A DNA stretch of 64,000 nucleotides. Origin: Buttiauxella agrestis (GTDB lineage Bacteria > Pseudomonadota > Gammaproteobacteria > Enterobacterales > Enterobacteriaceae). The notes under the pieces are model-generated. The model did no database searches and was not told the origin of the DNA. It saw only the letters and a program-made list of their open reading frames with translations. The stretch lies in contig NZ_UIGI01000001.1 of the NCBI RefSeq assembly GCF_900446255.1, positions 3,684,763 through 3,748,762 on the forward strand, read 5' to 3'. Of this stretch, positions 48,397-59,270 are shown piece after piece (position 1 is the first letter of the stretch; every line of letters starts with the position of its first letter). The translations under genes and the position numbers were made by a program.

Positions 48397-49860
48397 TCAA
48401 GCTGTTTTATGCTCGGTAGATATTCCTGGTGCGTCGCGTTTTTTCAGCAATACGTATAAAACGAAAGCGGTAATCACACCAACAAACCATGACACGCGTG
48501 ACAATGGCTCAAACAGGGGAATAAATTTCCCGCCTAACGAAAGCACAACCGCAATTAAAGTGACAGAGAACGCCGTGACGTTAAAACCATTATCGTAAAA
48601 CTTATAATCACCGGCTTTTGTATATAAAGTATCCAGGTCGATTTGCGAACGCATCACAATAAAGTAATGTGCCATCATCACGCCGATGACCGGCCCTAAC
48701 ATTCCACCGATGATATCGAGGAATAAATAGATGCTGTTTTGGTTTTCCATTAATTTCCATGGGCAAATCAGCAGGCTGATAATACTGGCAATGAGTACGC
48801 CGTTTTTATAGGTCAGTTTGGTCGGAGCAATAGCCGCAATCTGGTATCCCGCAGGGATGATATTACCCGTGGCATTGGTTGAAATCGTGGTCATCAGAAT
48901 CACTAACACCGCGAAGAATGAAGCAAACAGGCTGTCCCACTTTTGCACGATATCCAGCACGTTCCACGTGTCTACGCCGTAGTGAATACTGGCCCCAGCG
49001 ATAATACACACACCTGCCACCGCAAACAGAATGTAGGCCACCAATAACCCTAAAGTTTGCCCTAGTGCCTGCTGACGGAAGCTTTGCGCATTCTGGGTAA
49101 AGTCAGATGCACTCACTGCCGGTGCCGCCCAAACAGCCACTACGGCGTTAATCACCACCAGGAAGAGGAAGCCACTATTTTCTGCTTTCTGAACACCTGT
49201 CGGAACGTAGTCCAGAATAGGTTGAATCCCCACCAGGGAAATAGCCCAGATAGCCATGCCGCCGAAGACGATGTAAATACAAGGGTTGAGAACCGCAGTG
49301 AATTTATTGAGCACTCCACCACCACCAAAACCAATGGCGACGTTGATTGCCCAGAAGAACAGGAAGGCAATCAGTCCCGGCAAATTAAGACCCAGGATAT
49401 TGAAATCGCCGCCGAGGGAGAGGAAGCCTGGCCAGATTTTGCCAATCAGAATTAAGAAGGCGAGCGAACCGGCATAGCATTGCAGGCCGAACCACATAAT
49501 CGCTGCAATCCCACCACGTAAAATGCCGGGGAACAGTGAACCGCGCACGCCATAGGAAGCACGTAAAATCATGGCAAACGGCACGCCGTATTTGGTTCCT
49601 GCCGCGCCGTTCATTACCATGACAAAAGCAATAAAAAACGCGCTCAGAATAATCGCCAACATAATACTTAATGTTGACAATCCTAATATAAAGAAGCCGC
49701 CGACCATGACATAGTTTGGAACGTTATGAACTGACCCCATCCATAGGGTAAAATAGTTAAATGCTTTCCAGGTTTGTTTCTCTTTTTCTTTTGGAAGAAG
49801 ATCGTCGCTATAGCCCCTGGCCCGATAAAGCTCTCTCTGCTGCTGTTCCTGTCTTTCCAT
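48397..49860 (-). CDS. allP: Allantoin permease AllP (YbbW, NCS1 family)
   Basis: A 487-residue NCS1 transporter (E. coli 484) with about 12 hydrophobic helices. Family features are the N-terminal NYFTLWMGSVHNVPNYV region, MILRASYGVRGSLFP and SASDFTQNAQSFRQQ. It imports allantoin across the inner membrane. allB begins 62 bp downstream. Confidence 0.94.
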   Translation of the reverse strand: MERQEQQQRELYRARGYSDDLLPKEKEKQTWKAFNYFTLWMGSVHNVPNYVMVGGFFILGLSTLSIMLAIILSAFFIAFVMVMNGAAGTKYGVPFAMILRASYGVRGSLFPGILRGGIAAIMWFGLQCYAGSLAFLILIGKIWPGFLSLGGDFNILGLNLPGLIAFLFFWAINVAIGFGGGGVLNKFTAVLNPCIYIVFGGMAIWAISLVGIQPILDYVPTGVQKAENSGFLFLVVINAVVAVWAAPAVSASDFTQNAQSFRQQALGQTLGLLVAYILFAVAGVCIIAGASIHYGVDTWNVLDIVQKWDSLFASFFAVLVILMTTISTNATGNIIPAGYQIAAIAPTKLTYKNGVLIASIISLLICPWKLMENQNSIYLFLDIIGGMLGPVIGVMMAHYFIVMRSQIDLDTLYTKAGDYKFYDNGFNVTAFSVTLIAVVLSLGGKFIPLFEPLSRVSWFVGVITAFVLYVLLKKRDAPGISTEHKTA

Positions 49861-49991
49861 ATATCCCTCTACTAATCACGTAATAAAAACGCTATGGGCT
49901 TAGCTTTTCGGAGACACAAATAAAACAAAAAGAAAAAAGTCAACTCTATTGGCACTGCGCCTCTTTGTGCGCAGTGCTTATATTTCAACAA

Positions 49992-50870
49992 TCAGGAAAT
50001 TTTGTGATTCGCCATTAATTCCAACGACTGAATTAGTGCAGAATGGTCTAGCTGGCTACCGCCATTCGCCGCACAGGTATTAAATAATTCCTGGCAGGTG
50101 GCTGTATTTGGCAATGTAATCGCCAGTGCTTTGGCACTTTGTAGCGCCAGATTTAAATCTTTCTGGTGTAGAGCAATTTTAAAACCAGGCGCAAACGTCC
50201 GTTTGATCATGCGCTCGCCGTGAACTTCGAGAATACGTGAAGACGCAAATCCACCCATTAATGCCTGGCGAACGCGTGCAGGGTCAGCTCCGGCCTTAGA
50301 GGCAAACAGTAAGGCTTCAGAAACCGCTTCAATGTTTAACGCCACGATAATCTGGTTTGCCACTTTGCAGGTTTGACCGTCGCCATTCCCACCCACCAAC
50401 GTAATGTTTTTGCCCATCACTTCGAACAGCGACTGCACACGTTCAAACACTTCTGGCTTGCCGCCCACCATGATTGAAAGCGTGCCTTCTTTAGCGCCCA
50501 CCTCGCCGCCGGAAACCGGTGCATCAAGGTATTCGCCGCCGCGTTCAATTACCTTTTGAGCAAAGCGTTTGGTTTCGATAGGGGAAATTGAACTCATATC
50601 AACAATGGTTTTGCCCTTCAGTGAAGCCTGCGCACAACCTTCAGGCCCAAACAGCACCTCTTCGACCTGCGGTGTATCTGGCACCATGATAAAGATGATG
50701 TCTGATTTTTCTGTTACGTTGCGCGCCGTTTCGCAGTTTTCAGCCCCTAATGAATAGAGTTTGTCTGAAACGGGGCCAATAGTGCAGACGCGAAGCTTAT
50801 GCCCCACTTGCGCCAGGCGCTGCGCCATAGGTGTGCCCATAATACCCAAACCAATAAAGCCGAGATTCAT
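49992..50870 (-). CDS. glxR: Tartronate semialdehyde reductase GlxR
   Basis: A 292-residue beta-hydroxyacid dehydrogenase, the same length as E. coli GlxR. It reduces tartronate semialdehyde to D-glycerate. NAD(P)-binding GFIGLGIMGTPMAQRLAQVG spans about residues 4-22. The substrate loop DAPVSGGEVGAKEGTL (about 116-131) and catalytic Lys in GDGQTCKVANQ are present. It receives substrate from Gcl/Hyi and feeds GlxK. Confidence 0.95.
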   Translation of the reverse strand: MNLGFIGLGIMGTPMAQRLAQVGHKLRVCTIGPVSDKLYSLGAENCETARNVTEKSDIIFIMVPDTPQVEEVLFGPEGCAQASLKGKTIVDMSSISPIETKRFAQKVIERGGEYLDAPVSGGEVGAKEGTLSIMVGGKPEVFERVQSLFEVMGKNITLVGGNGDGQTCKVANQIIVALNIEAVSEALLFASKAGADPARVRQALMGGFASSRILEVHGERMIKRTFAPGFKIALHQKDLNLALQSAKALAITLPNTATCQELFNTCAANGGSQLDHSALIQSLELMANHKIS

Positions 50871-50970
50871 TGTTTAATTCCTTTCAGGTTATTTCAGGCA
50901 ATAAGCGACCTTATCCATTATTCGGATATTAATTTATTGCCTGTTTATATTGTCTATTTAAAAAATAATA

Positions 50971-51747
50971 CTAGCGGTAAGGGCTAATCCACGACATCCC
51001 TTCTTCGGCGGTGGTTTTCGGTTTATACTCACAACCCACCCAACCGTCATAATCTAATTTATTAATTACCGAGAAAAGATAATCATAATTAATTTCACCG
51101 GTTCCTGGCTCACCACGCCCAGGATTATCCGCTAATTGTATATGGCCAATTTTTGCTGATTTCCCCGTTAGCGTATTGGCTAACTCCCCTTCCATACGTT
51201 GCATATGATAAATGTCATATTGCACGCGTATGTTATCGCAACCCACTTCATCAATCAGGTCGATAGCCTGCTGGGTGCCAGTCAGGTAAAAGCCGGGCAT
51301 ATCAAAATGATTGAGCGGTTCAATCACTAACAGAATGCCTTCTTTTGCCAGTTCACTTCCGGCGTAACGCAGGTTTTCAACCAGAGTCTCGCGGACTTTT
51401 TCAGCACTTACGCCTGCTGGCGTTTTCCCGACCAGGCAATTGATTTTGCTGTTGCCCAGCGCTTTGGCATACAAGATTGCAGCTTGTACACCACTTCGAA
51501 ACTCAGCTTCACGTCCAGGAATACAAGCAATACCACGCTCGCCTTTATCCCAGTCACCCGCCGGTAAGTTATGTAGCGTGTGTTCAAGTCCGTTAGATTT
51601 TAACTTTTCCTGCAACACCGCAACGCTGTATCCATACGGGAACATAAATTCTACCGCTTTAAACCCAGCCGCTGCGGCACGTTCAAAACGGTCAAGAAAA
51701 TCATATTCCAGAAACAGCATCGATAAATTAGCCGAAAAACGTAGCAT
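50971..51747 (-). CDS. hyi: Hydroxypyruvate isomerase Hyi
   Basis: A 258-residue TIM-barrel isomerase (E. coli 258) interconverting hydroxypyruvate and tartronate semialdehyde. Metal-ligand regions are VIEPLNHFDMPGFYL, VQYDIYHMQRMEGEL and HIQLADNPGRGEPGTGEINY. It starts 11 bp after the gcl stop, and a 100-bp gap separates it from glxR. Confidence 0.95.
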   Translation of the reverse strand: MLRFSANLSMLFLEYDFLDRFERAAAAGFKAVEFMFPYGYSVAVLQEKLKSNGLEHTLHNLPAGDWDKGERGIACIPGREAEFRSGVQAAILYAKALGNSKINCLVGKTPAGVSAEKVRETLVENLRYAGSELAKEGILLVIEPLNHFDMPGFYLTGTQQAIDLIDEVGCDNIRVQYDIYHMQRMEGELANTLTGKSAKIGHIQLADNPGRGEPGTGEINYDYLFSVINKLDYDGWVGCEYKPKTTAEEGMSWISPYR

Positions 51748-51758
51748 AATATTCTCCG

Positions 51759-53540
51759 TTATTCATATTTCATAAAGCAGGTTTCAGTCGGTGCGTCCGC
51801 GGCACTTTCAGCAGTGGCTTCAAACTCATTAACGTTATCCAACTCGCTTCCCATTGAAATATTGGTGACGCGCTCAAGAATAACTTCCACCACAACTGGC
51901 ACGCTGTATTTCGCCATTAACTCTTTTGCTTGCTCAAATGCCGGAGCAATATCTTCCGGTTTAAATACGCGAATCGCTTTACAACCTAAACCTTCAGCGA
52001 CTTTGACGTGGTCAACACCGTATCCATTAACTTCTTCAGAATTAATATTTTCGAAAGCTAACTGGACGCAATAATCCATATCGAAGGCGCGCTGTGACTG
52101 GCGAATAAGACCTAAATAGGCGTTATTCACCACAACGTGGATATATGGAATATTGAATTGCGCGCCGACAGCCAACTCTTCAATTAAGAACTGGAAGTCG
52201 TAATCGCCGGAAAGCGCAACGACATTACGTTTTGGATCGGCGACACAAACACCAAGCGCGGCCGGAATTGTCCAACCCAGCGGACCGGCCTGCCCGGCAT
52301 TAATCCAGTGGCGATCGTGGAAAACATGCAGCATCTGCGCCGCAGCAATTTGCGACAGGCCGATGGTGGTGACATAACACGCCTCGCGGCCAAAGGCTTT
52401 GTTCATCTCTTCATAAACGCGCTGCGGTTTGACCGGCACATTGTCGAAATGAGTTTTGCGCAGCAGAGTACGTTTGCGCTGCTGGCAATCAGCAATCCAT
52501 GCTTTGCGATCCGGTAAGCGCCCTGCTTTTTTCAGCTCTTCTGCGACATCGACCAACAAGGTGAGAGCCGCTTTTGCGTCAGAAACAATGCCGAGATCCG
52601 GACATAACACGCGGCCAATTTGCGTTGGTTCAATATCGATATGCACGATTTTGCGACCGGCAGTGTATTTCTCAACCGTACCGGTGTGACGGTTCGCAAA
52701 GCGGTTGCCGATACCAAACACCAGGTCAGAAGCCAGCAGGGTGGCGTTGCCATAACGGTGCGCGGTTTGCAGCCCGACCATGCCTGCCATCAGTTCGTGA
52801 TCGTCCGGAATCGTGCCCCAGCCCATCAGCGTAGGAATGACCGGCACCTGGGTAATCTCCGCAAAACGTTGCAACAATGCCGCCGCATCCGCGTTGATAA
52901 CGCCACCACCAGAAACGATAACCGGGCGTTCGGCCTGCATCAGCATCTCAAGTGCTTTGACGATTTGCTTGCGCGAAGCTTCAGGTTTGTAGACTGGCAG
53001 CGGCTCATAGGAGTCTGGATCGAATTCGATTTCCGCAACCTGCACGTCAAACGGTAAGTCCACCAGCACAGGGCCTGGACGACCAGAGCGCATTAAGTGG
53101 AACGCCTGTTGCAATACACGTGGCACCAGCGCAGGTTCCAGAACCGTGACGGCCATTTTGGTGACAGGCTTGGCGATAGATTCGATATCTACCGCCTGGA
53201 AATCCTCTTTGTGCAAACGCGCACGCGGAGCCTGGCCGGTGATGCAAAGAATTGGAATAGAGTCAGCAGAAGCGGAATAAAGTGCGGTAATCATATCCGT
53301 ACCCGCTGGGCCTGAAGTACCAAGGCACACGCCGATGTTACCGGCTTTAGCGCGGGTATATCCTTCCGCCATATGGGATGCCCCTTCAACATGGCGAGCA
53401 AGGACATGGCGAATGCCGCCATGCTGACGCATTGCCGAATAGAATGGGTTAATCGCCGCACCGGGTACGCCAAATGCGGTATTCACACCTTCTTTTTCCA
53501 GGACATACATTGCCGCATCGACGGCTTTCATTCGGGCCAT
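51759..53540 (-). CDS. gcl: Glyoxylate carboligase Gcl
   Basis: A 593-residue ThDP enzyme (E. coli 593) that joins two glyoxylates into tartronate semialdehyde with loss of CO2. It has the acetohydroxyacid-synthase-like three-domain form: the N-terminal PYR domain ([11 protein letters not shown], near 24-34), the central FAD-binding domain, and the C-terminal diphosphate site [19 protein letters not shown] through NNAYLGLI. The family lacks the usual ThDP-activating Glu, replaced by Val. It is the first gene of gcl-hyi-glxR, downstream of an AllR-type operator. Confidence 0.96.
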   Translation of the reverse strand: MARMKAVDAAMYVLEKEGVNTAFGVPGAAINPFYSAMRQHGGIRHVLARHVEGASHMAEGYTRAKAGNIGVCLGTSGPAGTDMITALYSASADSIPILCITGQAPRARLHKEDFQAVDIESIAKPVTKMAVTVLEPALVPRVLQQAFHLMRSGRPGPVLVDLPFDVQVAEIEFDPDSYEPLPVYKPEASRKQIVKALEMLMQAERPVIVSGGGVINADAAALLQRFAEITQVPVIPTLMGWGTIPDDHELMAGMVGLQTAHRYGNATLLASDLVFGIGNRFANRHTGTVEKYTAGRKIVHIDIEPTQIGRVLCPDLGIVSDAKAALTLLVDVAEELKKAGRLPDRKAWIADCQQRKRTLLRKTHFDNVPVKPQRVYEEMNKAFGREACYVTTIGLSQIAAAQMLHVFHDRHWINAGQAGPLGWTIPAALGVCVADPKRNVVALSGDYDFQFLIEELAVGAQFNIPYIHVVVNNAYLGLIRQSQRAFDMDYCVQLAFENINSEEVNGYGVDHVKVAEGLGCKAIRVFKPEDIAPAFEQAKELMAKYSVPVVVEVILERVTNISMGSELDNVNEFEATAESAADAPTETCFMKYE

Positions 53541-53566
53541 GGTACTTTTCCTTTTTTGATTTCATT

Positions 53567-53585
53567 GTTGGAAACTTTTTCCAAC
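53567..53585. promoter_or_regulatory. AllR operator upstream of gcl
   Basis: gttggaaactttttccaac is a perfect dyad with 8-bp arms and a 3-base centre, 27-45 bases before the gcl ATG. Its TTGGAA-N5-TTCCAA form recurs at the allA-allS promoter, and AllR is known to repress gcl in E. coli at such a palindrome until glyoxylate binds it. Confidence 0.88.
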
Positions 53586-53636
53586 TTGAAGTAAGTTCAA
53601 AAAAATCCCGCACACAGACTGACGGGAATTTTGTTT

Positions 53637-54455
53637 CTAGCGTGCCGGAGTATTCAGACCAAGCGCCGCACTAATATCAGTTGCCGTATCGCGAACTAAT
53701 TCGCCCAGGTTTAAAAATCTTTCCGGCGTTAATCTGGAGCTTGGGCCAGAGATGGAAATGGCCGCTACTACGTTGCCGGTACTGTCGTATATCGGTGAGG
53801 CTATGCAATTTAGCCCTAGAACATGCTCTTCTTTATCAACGACATAACCACGTTCACTGGAAAGCTGCAAATCCTTCTTCAGCTGATGCAGGTCTGCAAG
53901 CGTTCCCGGCGTAAAACTCTTAAGCCCGGTTTTCACTATCAGGTCCATCAGCTCATCTTCCATCAGTGGATAGAGTAATGCTTTACCCGCACCGGACGCA
54001 TGAAGCGGCAGGCGGCTACCCAGTGGCGCACACATGCGCACCATTGACTGGCATTCGAGTTGGCCAATCAGCACCGCTTCGCCACCGTTACGAATCGCAA
54101 CGTTGACCGTCTCCCCTGAATGCACCATCAGGCGGCGCATGAAAGGTGCCGCAACGGATAACACGTCCCGGTTGTGGATATAGGCCGAACCGACGTTAAA
54201 CACGCCAAGACCGATATGCCACCAGCCTAACTGGCTGTCCTGATAGATAAAATCGGCATTCTCCAGCACTTTAAGTAAGCGAAAAGTGGTGGAGAGAGGC
54301 AATTCGAGGTTTTCGGCGATATCAGTAACCGAAGAGCTGCCACCCGCCTGCGCCAGATACTGCAAAATGGCGATGCCGCGTTCCAGTGCCTGCGCGCCTT
54401 TCTGCGAGCCGGACTCCGGTTGGCTTGGTCGTCCGCGACGTCTTAATTCAGTCAT
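53637..54455 (-). CDS. allR: IclR-family repressor AllR
   Basis: A 272-residue regulator (E. coli 271). The N-terminal winged helix-turn-helix covers about residues 22-85 ([20 protein letters not shown]), and the C-terminal effector domain ends with [12 protein letters not shown]. Glyoxylate lowers its DNA affinity and allantoate affects related control. I use the ATG at 54455 ([12 protein letters not shown]); six more codons upstream have no counterpart. It lies between gcl and allA, all on the minus strand. Confidence 0.95.
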   Translation of the reverse strand: MTELRRRGRPSQPESGSQKGAQALERGIAILQYLAQAGGSSSVTDIAENLELPLSTTFRLLKVLENADFIYQDSQLGWWHIGLGVFNVGSAYIHNRDVLSVAAPFMRRLMVHSGETVNVAIRNGGEAVLIGQLECQSMVRMCAPLGSRLPLHASGAGKALLYPLMEDELMDLIVKTGLKSFTPGTLADLHQLKKDLQLSSERGYVVDKEEHVLGLNCIASPIYDSTGNVVAAISISGPSSRLTPERFLNLGELVRDTATDISAALGLNTPAR

Positions 54456-54580
54456 TCTTCTATTATCTCCCACCCCAGAAACTTTACGGGAAGCGTGCTA
54501 CGTCAATGAATTTAACGCGCCATCTTATGAAAGATACTTTGAAGCGTCACGGGATTTATCCTAAATAAAACTGGATAGAA

Positions 54581-55063
54581 TCAGCTCAATAGCAGTTCTT
54601 TTGGCGCAACATTCACTAAATCGCAATTATCGCTACCGCCGCGATCCACCGTTAAAAAATCCGTCACTTTTTGCCATGCAAACAACGGGTGATGCCAGAC
54701 GTTGCGATGATAGTTCACGCCCTGACGGCCATCGGTGATAAAACCGAGCATAGTTTCAGGATCTGGCTGCTCATCCCCCAGTGCTACCACCACGATAAAA
54801 CGCTCGCCGTTAAGGGGAATAAACGCCTGCGAGCCAAGTGGATGGCGTTCGAGCTGCGTGACGGTTATTGGCATTTCCAGCGGCTGGGCGCGGTTGATGC
54901 TGACGAGGGCACGATCCTGCTGGAGGATTTCAACAAACGCCAAATCGTGATAGCGCTCGGTTTGCCCGTTATTGATATGGAAAAATTCCTTTCCTTCGGT
55001 TCCGATAACGTCGCCATAAGGCGAAAAAGCCTCTTGAGTCAGAGGTAACAACTTGAGTTTCAT
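54581..55063 (-). CDS. allA: Ureidoglycolate lyase AllA
   Basis: A 160-residue cupin-like enzyme, the same length as E. coli AllA. It splits (S)-ureidoglycolate into glyoxylate and urea. Conserved regions are [33 protein letters not shown] and [16 protein letters not shown]. It supplies glyoxylate, both the Gcl substrate and the AllR effector. It is divergent from allS across a 197-bp region with an AllR-type palindrome. Confidence 0.95.
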   Translation of the reverse strand: MKLKLLPLTQEAFSPYGDVIGTEGKEFFHINNGQTERYHDLAFVEILQQDRALVSINRAQPLEMPITVTQLERHPLGSQAFIPLNGERFIVVVALGDEQPDPETMLGFITDGRQGVNYHRNVWHHPLFAWQKVTDFLTVDRGGSDNCDLVNVAPKELLLS

Positions 55064-55164
55064 TCCGTGTTCCTGCTCCTGATGATCCTTTTGCCATTTA
55101 TGTTGATCAAAATGGCACCGCTGACAGCAATCTAAAACCTAACCTCGCTTGATGCAATATTAAA

Positions 55165-55181
55165 TTGGAATATTTTTCCAA
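55165..55181. promoter_or_regulatory. AllR operator between allA and allS
   Basis: ttggaatatttttccaa, a TTGGAA-N5-TTCCAA dyad, shares 15 of 17 bases with the core of the operator before gcl (53568-53584). It lies 102 bases before the allA ATG and 80 before the allS ATG, and should serve both. Confidence 0.88.
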
Positions 55182-55260
55182 CAATGAGATTTACGCCACA
55201 TCATTTTTAAGGTCAATATGCAAATATCATTAAAAATCATTGATATATAAAGGCCTGACA

Positions 55261-56196
55261 ATGCTTGACCAGGAAACCATCCGCACCTTTCTCACCGTGG
55301 CCGAAACTGCCAGCTTTTCTAAAGCGGCTGAGCGTTTACACAAAACCACGGCGACGATCAGCTATCGCATTAAGTTGCTTGAGGAAAGTACGGGCGTGCC
55401 GCTGTTTCAGCGAACGACGCGCAGCGTTCTGCTGACCACTGCGGGCATTCACTTGCTGGAGCGTTCGAAAGAGTGGCTGGCGTGGCTCGATGCCATGCCC
55501 GGTGAGCTTAAGCAAATCAATGATGGCGTAGAACGTCAGGTCAATATTGTTATCAATAACTTACTGTATGAACCTGCGGCGATTGCTACTCTGCTTGCAC
55601 ATTTAGTAGCGCGTTTTCCGCTGACGCAATTCACCCTTTCACGCCAGATTTATATGGGTGTCTGGGATGCGTTATTGCATGGAGATTTTTCGCTGGCGAT
55701 TGGCGTTTCGGGAACTGAAACGCTGTCCGAAACCATCAGCCTGCTGCCGCTTGGGGAGATCGACTGGGTATTTGTGCTGGCGGCACACCACCCGTTAGCG
55801 ATCGAAACAGGGCCGTTAAACGAGGCTAAACTGCGCCAGTATCCGGCGATTAATATTGAAGACAGTGCCCGTCACATCACCAAACGCGTGGCATGGCGAC
55901 TGACCGGGCAAAAAGAGATTCAGGTTTCAGATTTGAGCACTAAAATTGCCGCGCACGTGGCGGGGGTGGGAATTGGATTTTTGCCCAGAAAATTGTGTCA
56001 GCGCTATCTGGATAGCGCTGAATTGGTGACGCGCACCATTCCGGCGATGCGCCCGCCTTCCCCGCTCGGCCTGGCCTGGCATCATGCGCAGGCCGGGAAA
56101 GCGGCGCTGGAAATTGTCCGTTTATTTGAGGAAAACTCCAGCACCATTCAGGGCTTTTTAACGCCATTAAACTCAGGCAACAAACTGGCGGAATAA
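55261..56196 (+). CDS. allS: LysR-type activator AllS
   Basis: A 311-residue LysR regulator (E. coli 308). The N-terminal helix-turn-helix (about 18-38: [19 protein letters not shown]) is followed by an effector-binding domain with [14 protein letters not shown]. In E. coli AllS activates allDCE and the fdrA side under anaerobic growth on allantoin. I take the ATG at 55261 ([10 protein letters not shown]). Its last 24 bases overlap the 3' end of the convergent ybbP. Confidence 0.94.
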   Translation: MLDQETIRTFLTVAETASFSKAAERLHKTTATISYRIKLLEESTGVPLFQRTTRSVLLTTAGIHLLERSKEWLAWLDAMPGELKQINDGVERQVNIVINNLLYEPAAIATLLAHLVARFPLTQFTLSRQIYMGVWDALLHGDFSLAIGVSGTETLSETISLLPLGEIDWVFVLAAHHPLAIETGPLNEAKLRQYPAINIEDSARHITKRVAWRLTGQKEIQVSDLSTKIAAHVAGVGIGFLPRKLCQRYLDSAELVTRTIPAMRPPSPLGLAWHHAQAGKAALEIVRLFEENSSTIQGFLTPLNSGNKLAE

Positions 56197-58587
56197 CGCT
56201 TTGCCTTTTAGCAATCGCACGCCCAGCCAGCCGCCACACACCGAAAGTAACAGCGCACCGGTGAGAGGCAGAATGACCCACAGCCGCCAGTCCGGTTCCC
56301 ATGGAAAATCAAATACCTGGGTTTGCAGCAGGCCGAGCGCGGTTTCAGCGCCAATGGCGGCCACCAGCCCGGAAACCAGTCCTAATACCGCAAATTCACA
56401 CCATAACGTGGTGCGCAGCAGGCGCTTCCCGGCCCCTAACGTGCGATAAACCACCAGTTCCTGATGCCGCTGACGCATGCCCACCTGCACTTGCGCGAGC
56501 AACAGCAGCACGCCACAAGCCGTCACCAGCACCACCATCACTTCCAGCGCCCGGCTCACCTGTTCCAGCACTTGCCCAACCTGACGCAAAATTGCCCCGA
56601 TATCCAGCAAACTGAGCGTCGGGAACTCACGATTGAGCTGGGTTAGCACGCCATTTTTACCCTCCAGATGGAAGCTGGTCAGCCAGCTTTGCGGCTGGTT
56701 ATCTAACGCCCCCGGCGGGAAGATAAAGTAGAAGTTAGGCCGCAGGCTTTCCCAGTCAACTTTACGCAGGCTGGAAACTTTGGCGGAGAAATCCTGGGTA
56801 TCGCCCATAAAAGTGACGGTATCGCCAAGTTTGATCTTCAGGCGTTTAGCCACGCCTTCATCCATGGACACTTCACCCGCTTTTGGCGGCCAGCTACCCG
56901 CAAGAATCGGGTTATGCGCCGGCTTCTGGCTTTGCCACGTCAGGTTTAGCTCGCGGTTAAGCGCTTCGTCAGGGTTGCCTTCGGTTGATTTTCCGTTAAT
57001 CGCCGTCATGCGCACGCGCACAATCGGGTAGAAAGACTCGGGGATAATCTGGTGTTCAGCCAAAAACTCTTTCACCGGCTGCACCTGTTCGGTGGCAATG
57101 TTGAGCAGGAAATAGTTCGGGCTTTCCGGCGGCAGTTGTTGCTGCCAGCGATCGAGCAGATCGCCTCGTAGCACCAACAGTAACGCCAGCAACATAAACG
57201 ACAGTGAGAACGCCGCCAGTTGACTGAGTGTCGCCCACGGCTGGCGCAGCAAGCGGTTCACCGCCAGGCGCAGCGCGAGATTTTTTAGCGTCAGCTTTTT
57301 GAGCAGGCGCAGCACGCCCCAACCGACAATCCCGCATAGCGCCGCCAGAACGACCGTACCCGCCAGCACCGCCCACAAAAGCGTGCTGCCACCCATCAGC
57401 AATGCCAGTAACGCCACCACCACGATAGTGATCATCGGCAGGTAGATTTTCAGCGGCCAGACGTTTGCCACGGCATCCCGGCGCAAAACCCGCAGCGGTT
57501 GTGTTGCCAGCAACAGACGATAAGGGCGCAAACCTACGAGCAACGAAATTACCACCATCGAACCGATAGCCCACACCCACGGCCAGAGGCTCGCTGGCGG
57601 TAATGCCGCCGGTAAAACCGGTTTGAGCAGGCGCATCAGCACCGCCTCAAACACCAGTCCGGCAGCACCTCCGGCTATCGCCGCCAGGGCGAGAACCATT
57701 AACCACTGGCCGATAATCAATTTGCGCAGCGCCGCACGCCCTGCCCCAAGCGTTTTCAGAATCGCGACTAAATCGTAACGGCTGCGGCAGTAATGGTTCA
57801 TCGCCACAGCGACAGCAGCCACCGCCAGCAGCAGCGTCAGGAGTGCGGAGAGCAGCAAGAATTGTTGTGAGCGCTCAAGGGATTTGCCCAGCGCCCCGTC
57901 ATCTTGTTCCATGCCGTACCAACGCTGTTCCGGTTTCAGCAGCGGCACAACAAACTTTTCAAACTTATCGAGCTGCTGCGGCGTACCACCAAATTTATAG
58001 CGCCATGTGATGCGGCTTCCCGGCTGAACCGCGCCGGTTTTTTCCACATCCGCGAGGTTCATCATTAAACGCGGGGCCATCTGGAACGGATTAAAACCCG
58101 AGTCCGGCTCCTGAATCACTTCGCCCGCAATAAGCAAAGTGGTGTCGCCGACCTCCAGTGAATCCCCGACTTTGAGATTGAGCAATGCCATCAGACGCGG
58201 CGCCAGCAGTACGCTTCCCGGCTCGGGTTTCAGCCCAGGCGGATTGGTATCCAGCTCGCCATACATCGGATAAACATCATCGACGGCTTTAACAGATGCC
58301 AGTTGCGGCGTGTCTTTGGCAAACGTCATGGTCGCAAAAGTCAGCTGCTTGCCAACTTTCAGCCCCTCTTTTTGCGCCCTTTCCAGCCATTCTTGCGGCA
58401 CTTCACGTGCGCTACGCAATGCGCGGTCGCCCGCCATAAAGTCACGGCTTTGCTGGTTTAGCCCTTGCTCCATGCGGTCGCTGATATTGCCCAGCGCCAG
58501 CACACACGCCACCGCAAGGCTTAAGGCCAGCCAGACAATCAGTAGCGATGGCGAGCGCCATTCACGCCAGAACCAGCGGGCAATCAT
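56173..58587 (-). CDS. ybbP: FtsX-like ABC permease YbbP
   Basis: An 804-residue inner-membrane protein, the same length as E. coli YbbP. It has an N-terminal helix, a large periplasmic domain, and two FtsX/MacB-like permease halves with ten or so spans. With the ATPase YbbA it forms a type VII ABC (mechanotransmission) system, proposed to assist extraction of lipids or hydrophobic substrates with TesA. The exact substrate is unproven. The ATG at 58587-58585 overlaps the ybbA stop (ATGA), which decides the start. The 3' end overlaps allS by 24 bp. Confidence 0.95.
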   Translation of the reverse strand: MIARWFWREWRSPSLLIVWLALSLAVACVLALGNISDRMEQGLNQQSRDFMAGDRALRSAREVPQEWLERAQKEGLKVGKQLTFATMTFAKDTPQLASVKAVDDVYPMYGELDTNPPGLKPEPGSVLLAPRLMALLNLKVGDSLEVGDTTLLIAGEVIQEPDSGFNPFQMAPRLMMNLADVEKTGAVQPGSRITWRYKFGGTPQQLDKFEKFVVPLLKPEQRWYGMEQDDGALGKSLERSQQFLLLSALLTLLLAVAAVAVAMNHYCRSRYDLVAILKTLGAGRAALRKLIIGQWLMVLALAAIAGGAAGLVFEAVLMRLLKPVLPAALPPASLWPWVWAIGSMVVISLLVGLRPYRLLLATQPLRVLRRDAVANVWPLKIYLPMITIVVVALLALLMGGSTLLWAVLAGTVVLAALCGIVGWGVLRLLKKLTLKNLALRLAVNRLLRQPWATLSQLAAFSLSFMLLALLLVLRGDLLDRWQQQLPPESPNYFLLNIATEQVQPVKEFLAEHQIIPESFYPIVRVRMTAINGKSTEGNPDEALNRELNLTWQSQKPAHNPILAGSWPPKAGEVSMDEGVAKRLKIKLGDTVTFMGDTQDFSAKVSSLRKVDWESLRPNFYFIFPPGALDNQPQSWLTSFHLEGKNGVLTQLNREFPTLSLLDIGAILRQVGQVLEQVSRALEVMVVLVTACGVLLLLAQVQVGMRQRHQELVVYRTLGAGKRLLRTTLWCEFAVLGLVSGLVAAIGAETALGLLQTQVFDFPWEPDWRLWVILPLTGALLLSVCGGWLGVRLLKGKALFRQFVA

Positions 58588-59270
58588 GCTTCCTCCCACA
58601 ATTTACCTTCACGCAGGCGCAAGCGGCGGTCGCAACGGGCAGCGAGTTGTTCATCGTGCGTGACCAGAATCAGCGTGGTGGCGAAATCTCGATTGAGTGA
58701 AAAGAGTAAATCCGCAATTCTGTCGCCGGTCTGGCGGTCGAGGTTGCCGGTCGGTTCATCGGCAAACAACACCGCAGGCCGCCCGTTAAAGGCGCGAGCC
58801 AAAGCCACACGCTGTTGCTCGCCACCGGAAAGCTGTGCCGGAAGGTGATCAAGACGTTTGCCCAGGCCAAGTTGTTCGAGCAGTGCTTTAGCCTGCGCAC
58901 GGCTGGAAGAGTCTTTTTCACCGCGTAACAGCGCCGGCAGTTCGACGTTTTCCAGCGCGTTCAGGGTTGGCACTAACATGAATGACTGGAAGACAAAGCC
59001 GACGTTTTTCGCCCGCAGCGCCGCGCGCGCTTCTTCATCCATGCTGTGTAACGGTTCGCCGCACAGGTGAACTTCCCCTTCGCTACCATCATCAAGCCCG
59101 GCGAGAATCGCCAGTAGTGTAGACTTGCCGGAACCTGACTCACCAATTAAGGCAATGGTCTGCGCCGGTTTGACAACCAGCTCAACTCCGGTAAGGATGG
59201 AAAGCTGATGCTCCCCCAGACCTACGGACTTACTAAGATGATGAACTTCAACAATGTTTTCCGCTGGCAT
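58584..59270 (-). CDS. ybbA: ABC transporter ATPase YbbA
   Basis: A 228-residue LolD/MacB-type ATPase (E. coli 228). Walker A is GESGSGKST, the signature is LSGGEQQRVALARA, Walker B is VLFADEPTGNLD, and the H-loop is LVTHDEQ. Partner of YbbP. I take the ATG at 59270 (MPAENIVEVHHL); 15 upstream codons lack similarity. The 5' end overlaps divergent tesA by 33 bp, as in E. coli. Confidence 0.95.
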   Translation of the reverse strand: MPAENIVEVHHLSKSVGLGEHQLSILTGVELVVKPAQTIALIGESGSGKSTLLAILAGLDDGSEGEVHLCGEPLHSMDEEARAALRAKNVGFVFQSFMLVPTLNALENVELPALLRGEKDSSSRAQAKALLEQLGLGKRLDHLPAQLSGGEQQRVALARAFNGRPAVLFADEPTGNLDRQTGDRIADLLFSLNRDFATTLILVTHDEQLAARCDRRLRLREGKLWEEA

